Of a stretch of DNA of 64,000 nt, positions 54,201 through 64,000 are shown one piece after another; the first letter of the stretch is position 1; every line of letters starts with the position of its first letter. The stretch comes from Setaria digitata (taxonomy: Eukaryota > Nematoda > Chromadorea > Rhabditida > Setariidae): positions 248,001 to 312,000 of the forward strand of contig RCAB01000024.1 of the NCBI GenBank assembly GCA_003640385.1, given 5' to 3'. The notes beneath the pieces were generated by a model. It was given only the letters and a program-made list of their open reading frames with translations. It made no database searches and was not told the origin of the DNA. The position numbers and the translations under genes are program-made.

Positions 54201-57200
54201 ACATTTTTAGAATTGAAGATGAAGCAGTTAAATCAGATATAAAGCAAATGATAAGACAATGGGAACAAATACTCAGGGATTACAAAGCTTGGCATGCTAA
54301 TTTAGATGTTTGTTTCTTTAAATTTATCTATTACTACCTGTGGTATTTAATAGAGTTCTGTATTATGAATCAGCGGACGGTTATTTAGCGTAAAGTAAAA
54401 CTTGGTTTATTCCATATTTTAATTTCTATCTTTTGCAGAAATTAGAAATTTTTCTTTTATCGAACGTGGAAGTAGTTTAGAGTAAAAGTTGATCGGTTAT
54501 TTTTATATTTATAAGTGAGAACAATACAATTTTATAGCGAATAGTAGATGGTCAAAAGGCTCAAGTGGATTCGAATTATCGTTTTGATGAGTTAGCACTT
54601 CTTTCGGTTAGTTGCATCATTTTTGTTCGCAGTCGTAGTTTAGTTTTGCGTCAGATTTATAAAATTACAAATTTTTGAAACTGGAAGGGATTTTCACTTT
54701 TCCATCGTAGTGCTAAAAAATGTTTCAGCCACCGGATAATATTCCATGTGCTCCACAGTTACCTCCTAATGCGTTGAAGTACTTCCAACAACTTGAATTT
54801 GAATGCAGTTCGGGTGATCCATCGACGGAACTTCTTGTATGTTTTACAAATCAAGTAAAAGTAGAAAGGCTTAAAGGAAATATTTCGGTATAAGTCGATG
54901 CAGTATAAAGTGTGGGTAGAAGTTTTCTTACAAAATTTTTCTCGATATTTTTATTACGGTATTGACTGCTAGTAGATGCCTGATGTTATCTTTCTACAAT
55001 TCCAGGAGCTTAGAATAAGTTAAAAAAAACACCACGAAAATAAGTTAAAAAGACACCATCACGCAAACAGTGGGAGACGCTTTTATGTTGCATTTTAACT
55101 TGGGAATTAATTTGATTTATGTTTCTTTTTATTATTATCTCAAATCATTAATAATTATTCAGCGAGTGATTGGTCCGCCAGTTGGTTTTGAGAAAGAAAC
55201 TTTAGCAGGTAGTCGATTTGGTGCAATTGGACAACCCGCTCCTACACCGCAGAGAAAGATATTCTCAGAAACACAAATAAATAAATTGGTTTCCACGTTT
55301 TTCTTTTTTGACTTTCCAGTGTCAAGGTCTTGCTTGCCTCATTGAAGCCTACAATATATTTCGTAACTTCCTGTGATCATTTCTAGGTTGAAAAAACGCT
55401 CGAGCATTTCCAGGACAATTATGGAAATACTTCAAATTTAAACGCGTATGCTTTGAATTACCTAGTATTAGTGTAAGAACTCATTTTAGGCTTGTATCTT
55501 TTTTATCCAAACTTCAGGGAACAAATCAGAAGTGTAGTAAGCGAGCTCGAGCGGCGTTCTTTGATGCTTTCATCCGACGTAAGCGTTTCCTCTGTTCTTT
55601 CCCATGTAAGTTCATGTACCTAATGCTTTCTTTCAGTTTGAGTTCGTTTTTGTTTTTGGTAGTAGATATTGCACGTTTGGGTGAAATTTTTCAATGAAGC
55701 TAGATCTGTGACCAAACAGTAAACTGATCCAGCAAAAGATCTCAGAGCGCGAATCGATAAGTTTCAGAAATGTCAAGCGTTTATGCACAGTATATTTTTG
55801 TACGTGTATCCCATCATCGAGTATGCATACATATATGTAGTGCAGTGAGATGATTCACAGATCCAGTCATTATTTGTGATCGCAAATCCTAGCAGAAATG
55901 TTTTTGTTTTGTGCTCTGATTATTCGTGCTTTGCTGAAAAATTTTAGGTTATAAGACGAGTTATGGAAGCTACTGGTGCTAATCCTGGAAGTAATAGTCA
56001 GTCGGCCTTGCCATCATACTGGGCGTCATTATCATCCGAGCAACCTGTAATATTTTTACATCGCTTTAGTGAGAGGATCATAAAATTTTTATCATATTAA
56101 TTTAAGCTTATTACTTTTATTCACGGTTTTTCTAGAAACATATGATTACTTCAGCCTCCGAAAAATAGATTTTCTTTTTAAACTGCAGATTTGTGAAGCC
56201 GATAACAATTACTTTTAGACACTGTTCAACACTTTATCGTATCATTCATACTTTGAGGTAATTTCTAGTATGTATGGGATGATACTTCTCATCAGATACA
56301 TCTACACTCTTCAGAGCTCTTTTTCATAAACTAAGGCGCTGACTTAATGAGCATATTTAGGTTTTAATGGATGCTACCACTTCTTTTCTTTTCATACTCA
56401 CATATAAAGTTTTATTCATAAACACTGACGATATCATTCATTGTCATCCTTCTTGGTTTTTTATCATCATTTCATTAGCTGTATTTTGAAAAGAGTTAAT
56501 TAGGGGGAGGGAATATGTTGTATCATCTCAGAGCTTTATGCATGTTGCCACTATGTAATGTGTGTTTCGTGTTATAACTGCTGCGATTGGGAAACTTGAC
56601 GTCATATGCGTTTTTTTCTTTTTTTAGATCTAATTTGAGAGAGCATGTGGAAGATAGCATTTCTTCATTGTCATCGTAATCAAAACTGTACTATCAATGT
56701 GATTTCTAAAGCACTTTTTTACTATAAACTGCAGAAATTTGTTTGTCTCTTTTGGTTGATGAGGAGGAAATTTGAACAGTTTACCTAGAATAGGATCTGA
56801 TTAGATCGCCCATATTGGTTCGTCATTTTTAAAGTATAGGCATGCAGTTATGATTAAGAAAAACGAAGGGTTAACTTTTAACTTTCCAAGTACATCTTCT
56901 GACGGATGAAGAAATAGTTATTTCTTTTTTCCGATGGAAATTTACTTGCACATTGTCCCGTTGCACTGTTTTTATTTTTATTTGAAAGCCATAAAAATTT
57001 TATGTTTTAAATTGATTTTTGATTGGTTAATGTATATTCCATGTGGTTGTCTTTCATGCCTTAATCCATTTCAAGTTGTTGCAATATGAAACTTGTCTTT
57101 CAGACCATGCGCCGTTTCATCGATTTGGAAAGTCAGGACTGTAAAATTTGCCTGCAGCCAATGGCACATGGAGAAAAATTGTTACAGTGCCCTTCTTGTG

Positions 57201-57725
57201 TCGATTCCTATCATTATGAGGTAGAAGTACTAAAGCATTAAACCGTAACAGATGTTTAGCATCTAAATCTAAATGATTCGAAATTGTCAAAGTGAGCATG
57301 TTTCCTCAATAGACATGAAGGGAATCGATGGTTATCTGTTCCATTTCAGAAACGCTTGTATATTTCAGCGCTTATGTTCTCAATACTAGAGTCTTTCGGC
57401 CAATATGTAGATATTTCAACGTAGTGTCTATTAGACAAGTTGCTTGGATGCCTTAGCCATCTTCATTTTTACTAGTAATTGGATATATTTGGCACGGATT
57501 ACTCCAGACAACGTCAGCGGTTGAGTCGTTATTCATGATTCTCCCATCGCATGTTGAGAAGGCAATCTTAACGATCTTCATCTGTTGTTTTTCTAACAAG
57601 AACCACTCTTGAATTTCTTGCAGTGTGGAATCAAGTGGCTCAAGCAAAACAGCACCTGTCCTCACTGTCGTCGGTTGTGGAGCAATCCAGATGACTTCCC
57701 ATCCTTAGCGAAAGCTACTACGTGA
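51253..57725 (+). CDS. Coiled-coil protein with C-terminal RING-like zinc finger
   Basis: Seventeen exons (51253-51392, 51728-51865, 52162-52363, 52497-52675, 52749-52863, 53073-53173, 53382-53472, 53614-53717, 54211-54307, 54538-54606, 54729-54836, 55163-55288, 55387-55445, 55518-55605, 55948-56046, 57104-57220, 57624-57725) give 644 residues. The front is basic (NKKKRRKSKGRT); residues about 255-390 are helical and Lys/Glu-rich (ERRFIEQRLKDVEKRYEERL, LGKAKALANKRMGQAELALK), like a coiled coil. The end has CKIC-x12-CPSC-x4-H-x2-C-x10-CPHC (585-626), then NPDDFPSL. It is probably an E3 ubiquitin ligase; the layout recalls the DZIP3/TTC3 group, but this is resemblance only. The zinc ligand order is C4HC3. 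Intron 3 may use a GC donor (ATG|GCAAGT, minus three residues). The ATG follows TTTCCAG directly, a likely trans-splice site. Confidence 0.8.
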
Positions 57726-58408
57726 ATTATGTAACTAAAATATTTTTGTTGTTGTTGTCATGTTTCATCATTTGGAATAATATGTTTCACTCTACTTAAC
57801 GTCATCGCTTAGCTTGCATTATCATTATTCTACCCCATCTTCACTGATTCAGTGGTACATCGTCTCAAAAAAAGTTGATTATTGCAACACTTTTCCCACG
57901 ATTGTGAAGTTCTCTATACTAGCAGTCATATTTTTAGTCTCAGTAGTGTCTTTTCCAGTCCAGAATACTTAAACTTCAGGAATTTACTACAATTATCAAG
58001 TGATCGCTTGCAACAAATATCTATAAAACCTATCCCCCTTCTCCCTCCTTGCATAACTCTGTTTTTCTACGTCTTTTTACCGATTAATGGGACAGGTATC
58101 CACATAGAGTGTCACTGGTAGATTTGAAATTTAATTTAAAACTGTCATATACAACAGGCAAGTTATCATGGAGAATAGTGATTTGTATGGGACATCAAAT
58201 AAAAACTCTTTAATTTCTAAACTAATTTCTAAATTCCGAAACATTCCATTAAGAGTTATATGTCTCCAAGGCTGATTTTTATTCGCTAGTTTATAATGCA
58301 ATTTTTTTTTTGTCCTTTTAATATATAATTGATTAATAACCACAGAAAATCTTGTTTTTGCCCGAAGTTGTTGAACCAGTCTCTTTTGTGTAAAAATATT
58401 CATTGGGA
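57726..58408. other. 3' flank between convergent RING and DXO genes
   Basis: AT-rich, with short unsupported frames on both strands (57882-58121 plus, 58131-58403 minus). Confidence 0.5.
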
Positions 58409-60266
58409 TCAGGATTTGTCAAAATGTATCAAAAACCATTTGGGAAGAAAACTGAATTCAGGGCCGGGTGGAGAAACTTGGAATGTTACGCGTCGTTTTG
58501 AAGGGTCGAATTCTAAAACATGATAAATGAGGTCTGGAGAAGCTTCCAGCAATTCTTTTAAACGACTTAGCACTGTAAGAAGAAAGTTGAAAGTAACATT
58601 TGCAGACCACTGCTGAGCTTTTCTTGGAAGTTGTTGCACTTTGAGCCGTTCGACGCGGGTTACGATACCTGAAACGAACTTGGCAGTAGTAAATTTCAAT
58701 TGAAATTACAACTGGACAGAATACATAGGGGACGCTCAGCTGTAACAGCGTTGAAATAAGTGAGAAAGGTAAAACTGTGAGGGGTAACATACCATTATTA
58801 TCCCTAAAGCCGACAACCATATTTTGTATGCCGATCAAAAAAGACTGTACCCACCACTTCATCGCTTTCTGTCTCCAGAACCCATTTGTTAGCTCCTTAT
58901 GCTGCGTTTTCAATTCCACGTATTCATCTTCTGTTAATAAAATCGACATAGCATCACTGAAGTCATTCTAGACCTAGGCAAAATCACAGAGAGATCCTTG
59001 TGACCTGACAGCTGAAGCAGTGCAACTGCTATGTTTTACAAGGCTCTAATTTGCAAACTGTGAATTATCAATCGCAATGCAGTATCGTGCAATACAGCAC
59101 TTTCCAGAAGGAAGGAAAAAATTGCAGTAGTTGTCTTTTTCCTACATATTCTTAGAACTTCGAAGGACTACCAGCATCGATGCAGTCGGTCTCACCGGAA
59201 TATAGTAAACGGAGTCCTTCTTTTCGTCCACCTAAACGTGCTTTAACAACAACATCAAATTCCTCTAATGTAGTCACTGGTTCATTTGTGTTTGGTTCGT
59301 CCTAGAAAATTCTGAAGTGTAATATCTACAGATTCGACTTAATTTTGAGATATTCAAATGAATTTAAACCAAAAGCAATGAATACAATATGAAAGTATAC
59401 CGAGGAAGAATCACTTGTAACGTATTGCTCAAATTTAAAGCCCCAATAGGCCATAAGTTTGTCGCGATCAGACATTGAATTTAAATGTTGGATCTTTTCA
59501 TCGGTGGGAAATTCACATATGAAAATTACAGATTTATAGCGAACAGCAGCTAACCTCCAACCATCTCGATATTCGTAGGGTGAGCATGCTATCCGCGACA
59601 GGGTACCACGCCAGCAGATAAAGTCAGCCTTGTGGCAAACCTTAAAATGATGTACAGATGACTTTAGAATACTGTTGAATAGATATAAGTTATGGCCAGG
59701 TAATGAATTTACACATCTAATTTTTCCATTCGGTTCTTTTTTACATCTTTTGGTTTTTGAAAAGACCATAGATTATTCTGAACAGTAGCTAAATAGTCAA
59801 ATTATGATTGTGGTATCTCGGTTGAATGTTTGCAGTAATTTTTAGATTTCAAGCAATGTCACAGCAAAGAAAAGCCAGATTAGTTAATTAAATGAACTTG
59901 ATTGAAACTTATACAGTAATAGTTTTACAGCCAGAAGGCGCCTTTCATTTTTCTACAAGTGATAACGAAGGGTACCTTATTCAGAGAAGAGCCGGGTTCA
60001 CTGTGTATAAGTATCCATTTCAACAGCACGTCAAGCTTCTCATTGTTCATAACGTCTTTACTCTCGAACTGGTGATAACCACTATTTAAATCCAAATTAC
60101 ATTTCTGCCCGATAGCTCTCTCGTAAAGATACTTTGCCCGGCATCTACCAGGCAGAATATCGCGCTGCTTGGTAACACACATCTCTCCAACCACAGACGG
60201 CCTATCGAATGGTGGAAATGTGCCTTCATACAACGACGGATCCGTTTTCAACAGCAGGGACAACAT
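58409..60266 (-). CDS. dom-3: Decapping exoribonuclease DXO/Dom3Z
   Basis: Five exons (60266-59976, 59640-59401, 59301-59159, 58956-58793, 58668-58409) sum to 365 residues; human DXO has 396. DXO removes incomplete or NAD caps and degrades the RNA 5' to 3'. Motifs: ICWRGTLSRIACSPYEYRDG (105-124), substrate/metal Glu in GFKFEQ (168), GETDCID (214 and 216) and YVELKTQ (237-243), so all the usual acidic metal ligands are present. The C-terminal part carries KWWVQSFLIGIQNMVVGFRD. Exon 3 ends at AA|GTTCTA by phase. Exon 2 starts at TTTTAAG|GTTTGC; a later CACAAG site would drop four residues. ATG 60266 follows TTTTCAG with one base between, a strong trans-splice acceptor. The family name comes from the C. 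elegans gene dom-3. Confidence 0.93.
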
Positions 60267-60634
60267 TCTGAAAATTGATTACTTTGCACGACCGTTAAAT
60301 GAAGCTACAAAAAGATTACTGGGATGGTAGGGACCATGAGCCGAACATTACACTCACGTACGTGTATGTGTGTCACATGTGTCGTGAATGTACATGGACT
60401 AGACGTGAAACAAGTGCAACTCGGTTCGTACCAAGAATTCGAAGAGAGAAAAAACTTGATCAGCAAGGGATGCAAGCTGAGATTTAACGATCGGAAGCGT
60501 GAGATCATTGCGTTTGCATTGATGTTGACTTGAATAATTGTATGTACGCATGGGAAGGAGGCGGCATTATGTGAGGGTGAGAGGGCTAACAGTTGTTCTT
60601 GGTATGCTAGTACGGACTTTTCCAGGTGAATAGC
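60267..60634. promoter_or_regulatory. Divergent promoter interval DXO/SNX1
   Basis: A 368-base spacer between the start codons of dom-3 (minus) and the SNX1/2 gene (plus). It is less AT-rich than average. Overlapping frames on both strands at 60299-60533 (for example one with HMCRECTWTRRETSATRF) look incidental. Confidence 0.4.
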
Positions 60635-63150
60635 ATGATCGCTGGAGACGACACTCTCAATGATTCCGAATACATGACCTCCTTGAAGGTAACTTAACAG
60701 CTTGGAGACTTTTCAACTCTCACTGAACCATAAGCCAAATAGGGACATCTTCACTCTGTTGGCAGATCAGGCTGCTCTTTATCTTATGCTAGTCCTAGTC
60801 CTTCTATGTTCACAGAGATTAGCCTAAAATCTTGAGCTTCAAGTTTATTACAAACTGAATTTCACATTTACTTTCACTTGAAAACATGTCAAAACTTTGC
60901 AGGAGTTCGCATTGGATAGAACTAGTGACTTAGGTTCATATTTCCGTCCTTTGAAACAGTACTAATAAAGAGCTTAATGTGTGATTCCTACATCAGTCAT
61001 CTGATGTCTTTCCAATTATTTAGGATACGGATGGCATGACAGCAGTCGATCTGCACCTGGATGACGATCTGCCAGAGCCCAGTGTGCCTGCTAAACTTTC
61101 TTTTGCGAATAATCCAGATCTAAATATTCTATCTACCCCCTCATCTTATTATTCGAAACTCCAGAAGATTGAAATTGTCATCAAACAGTTTGAGAAAAAA
61201 GGAGAAGGAATGGGCGCCTACATTGTCTATAAAGTTGTGACAATAGTAAGTACGTTTCTTTGTTGTTCAAGGCTGAAATTTAGATGATTTAGAATAGGCT
61301 TCCCACTTATCTTAGCAAATTAATTTAAGTTAGCCATCGCTTGCAGACGCAGAATATGCAAGGTTACTTAGATCGAGAATATGTTGTTTGGCGGCGATTT
61401 AGTGATTTCCTCGGCCTCCACGAGAAACTAATGGACAAATACTTCTATAAAGGTTATTTAGTGCCAGCAGCGCCTGAAAAAAGTATCGCTGCTCTTACAA
61501 AAACAAAAATGAATTCATCTGCGGACGACAACACCAACAAGTTGGTTAATTTTAGAGTAAATGCATAAAACTGTTGATTAAGAATTCAAATATTGCTTTC
61601 AGAAATCTTTTTTTTTTCCAGTGAATTTGCTGAACGTCGTGCTAGAGGTCTTCAAAGATTCTGCAGGCGCATAGCACGCCATCCAAAACTGGTATTTGAT
61701 TGTGACTTCCGCGATTTTTTAACAATGACAACTTCTTTACCTAAGGCTAATTCAACAGTGGCTTTAAGTAGTGCTGGTGTTAAACGCATATTCAAAAGTG
61801 TTGGCGATGTCTTTTCGAGAATGGCTTTCCATATGGATGAAAATGATCGCTGGTTTGAGGCTGCACAGCAGCAGGTAAGTGATGATATTTGGTAACGTTC
61901 AAACACTTTTATTTCTTTCCTTTTCTGTTTTTTTTTTCTCCAACTTATTTCTCTTTATTTCTCTTTACCACGGTCGTTTAACCAATTTTAGATGGAAGAT
62001 ATAGAGCAGAACCTAAGTAAACTGCTTCGAGCAGTTGAATCGTTAAGTTCATATCGTCTTGAATTGATTTCCGGCACAGATTCGTTTTCAAAAGCGCTTT
62101 CAATGCTCGCTTCATGTGAAGAAAATACAAGTCTTGCGCGATGCTTGTCTCATTTAACCGAAACTTACGAGAATATTGACCAGTTGCATGGTATGCAATC
62201 CGATAAAGATTGTTCACTACTCGCTGAAGGAGTTAGTGAACAGCTACAAGCCATCTATACACTAAAAGTACGTTCGTCAGAGAGCATTTAGGGCTAATCT
62301 GTTTTGTTGCGCTGCATTTGGATCACCTTCCGATCACGCCCCCTGATTTCGTTTATTTTGAAATATAGTAGAAGTTGATTAGTCAGCTTCTATAAAACTT
62401 ATTTCTCTAAATTACAGTTCCAGTATGAAATTTGTATTGTGGTGATGTCTGTCTGATGTATATGTTGCAAAAGATTTTCAGGAACTGTTTTTCGAGCGTG
62501 TTAAAATTTGGCAAAACTGGCAAACAGCGCAACAAAATCTTACCAGAAAACGCGAAATGAAAGCCCGTTATGAACTTTCTGGTCGAATCGATAAGGCTAA
62601 TCAAACTATAGAGGAACTAAACAGTGTATGTTTCTTCTTCCGTGATTGAATTAGAGATAAAGACGAAATTTCAATCCGACAGAAACCATCTCTGCTTTTT
62701 CGGCTGTGAGTCTTCTGATTCCATTAGTTATTTGCATTGTTTCTTATAATCTTGGACGGTCATATAATTGGAAAATTTAGGAGCAGTTTTATGGTTGGTA
62801 TTCTGAGAACTTTTTAGAAAGAGGCAAGTTGTACTCGAAGTCAGGTGAGTATGCCATATGCTGTCAAGATATGTTGAGACGGGTCTACCTAAATTAGTTC
62901 TGTACTTTAGTACTGTATATAGCTTCATTACCAAGTTCAGGCAGAGAAAGCAGTAGATGAAGTGGAGAAGGAATTTTCTGAAGTAAGCAAAGTTATCCGC
63001 GGAGAATATGAAATGTTTTTGGTGGAGCGTAAAAATGACATCAACAATATGTTTAAACAGTACCTTCAAGAACTTCTCGAAACAGAGAAACAACTTCTCA
63101 GATGCTGGGAAACATTTGCACCAGAAACACAATCTATTGAAATGTCCTAA
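60635..63150 (+). CDS. snx-1: Sorting nexin SNX1/SNX2 (SNX-BAR retromer)
   Basis: Seven exons (60635-60688, 61024-61245, 61347-61540, 61622-61874, 61992-62267, 62482-62625, 62941-63150) sum to 450 residues. Exon 1 (MIAGDDTLNDSEYMTSLK) follows TTTTCCAG, a probable trans-splice acceptor. The PX domain (about 60-190) has WRRFSDFLGLHEKL (Arg108/109 for phosphoinositide) and VPAAPEKS. A BAR domain fills about 225-450: ALSMLASCEENTSLARCLSH, VKIWQNWQTAQQNLTRKREM, ending LLRCWETFAPETQSIEMS. Known role: curves endosomal membrane with retromer for endosome-to-Golgi retrieval; in worms snx-1 also acts in engulfed-cell and cargo recycling. An exon-like piece at 62781-62852 breaks the frame and is left out. 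AATAAA lies at 63232. Confidence 0.95.
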
Positions 63151-64000
63151 TCTCTCTGAAAACTATGGCCCCTTTCTAAAATGTGATATCTTCATACTTG
63201 AATGTCGAACTACTAGTATATCCGTAATGGAAATAAAGCATGAATTTTAAAATACGGTGAAATCATCTTCCAGAAATATTTTTGGATATACAGTATTGCT
63301 TGGAGAGAGAAGATTCCAAAACAAGGACCAGTAAGTACTAACAAGCAGAGTTTCAATCATGAAGTAATTTATAATGGAATGAAAAAAGATTATAATTTAA
63401 GGACTCTGGTTTTTATTATTTATAATCTGCAAGTCCATTCTCTAAGCAATTAATCGCTAAGGAAGAAAATTAAATCATCTGAATAAATGTAAATTAAATA
63501 TTAGCGAGAAGTTACATATGCCACTTGTTATTTGTGGTGAGGTTATAAGAACATTTAGCGGAAAAATTGTGAGCTCTGTAACAAATTCCTGTCGAAGTAT
63601 ACTATAATCCTAAGTTCCTTTCGTTCGTGTACGCTCCGGTCAGGATTTATCAGTTTTTATTGAATAACCAGGTACTAATACTTAATCAAAATTTATTGAG
63701 TAAGGCGTTGTGGTTGAGCAAAAATTTCTTTAAACTCAAATAAATCTCGAAACTTCAATGTATTAACCAAGAAATACGAAAAAAAAAGCAATGTAAGGCC
63801 AAGGTTTTCCTAGAAACTCATGACTATGATCACTGGAATTTAAGGTTAGGAAGCAGTGTTCTTACCGATATTGAAATATATTTTTTAACAAATTTAGGAT
63901 TTCGTCATTTGCATTTGCAATTCAGAAACATTAGGGCTCGGTTTGTGTGACTATAGGAAAAGCATGGGCTTCAGTGTTAAATACCCATTTGTTCAATGGC
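63151..64000. other. 3' flank, no gene seen
   Basis: snx-1 3' sequence with the polyadenylation signal AATAAA at 63232-63237, then AT-rich DNA without a credible frame to the window end. Confidence 0.5.

Noticed and set aside
58458..58949. 163-codon minus-strand ORF
   Set aside because: It is a DXO exon read through the following intron into a wrong frame; the spliced product matches the family.
59326..59769. 147-codon minus-strand ORF as an independent gene
   Set aside because: Only its middle (from VCHKADFICWRG) is DXO exon 2; the rest is intron on both sides.
62781..62852. Exon-like piece (EQFYGWYSENFLERGKLYSK) with good splice sites inside the snx-1 gene
   Set aside because: Including it shifts the frame of the last exon; leaving it out joins ELNS to AEKAVDEVEKEF in phase and matches the SNX1/2 BAR helix.

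Overview
This is AT-rich nuclear DNA of a nematode, most likely a clade III (filarial/spirurid) worm. The signs are compact multi-exon genes with short introns, TTTCAG- or TTTTAG-type splice acceptors, acceptor-like sites just upstream of many start codons (as expected where spliced leaders are added), and proteins that read as nematode orthologues (rpn-8, hexokinase, idha-1, unc-57, dom-3/DXO, snx-1). One N at about 4066 shows a draft assembly. There is no operon of bacterial type, no CRISPR array, no prophage and no intact transposon. The species call is inference.

Layout. 1-7 kb: an unrecognised 139-residue gene (-) head to head with the proteasome lid subunit RPN8 (+), then two weak small ORFs. 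7.8-11.4 kb: hexokinase (+). 12-14.5 kb: three small genes, namely a 56-residue one (-), a tiny type I membrane collagen (+) and a 90-residue single-pass membrane protein (-). 14.5-18.5 kb is gene-poor. 18.6-25.6 kb, both on (-): an ER-membrane bZIP factor of the CREB3 type, whose nine exons I joined to a 513-residue frame with a site-1-protease motif, and a full Src-family kinase. 26.5-31 kb: a LysM-domain membrane protein (-), back to back with a new 62-residue gene (+) lying in a GC-richer island, then the NAD-isocitrate dehydrogenase alpha subunit (+). 31-34.4 kb has only orphan ORFs and a tRNA-like relic. 34.5-43.4 kb: endophilin A (+) converging on VAC14 (-). 45-57.7 kb, both on (+): a CEP97-like LRR-IQ-FN3 protein and a coiled-coil protein with an unusual C4HC3 RING-like end. 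58.4-63.2 kb: decapping nuclease DXO (-), divergent from sorting nexin SNX1/2 (+).

For every main gene I joined exons by hand so that intron phases match and the summed length is a multiple of three. This is the strongest internal check available without tools. Several genes serve endomembranes (endophilin, VAC14, SNX1/2, the CREB3-type factor), but they are separate transcription units and nothing shows that they are co-regulated.

The least expected items are the type I membrane collagen, a CEP97-like protein carrying a C-terminal FN3-like domain and an apparent AT-AG intron, the 62-residue gene that reads through only if a 75-base intron is removed, the RING/PHD-hybrid zinc ligand order, and a perfect 21-bp hairpin with a kappaB-like core inside Src intron 1.
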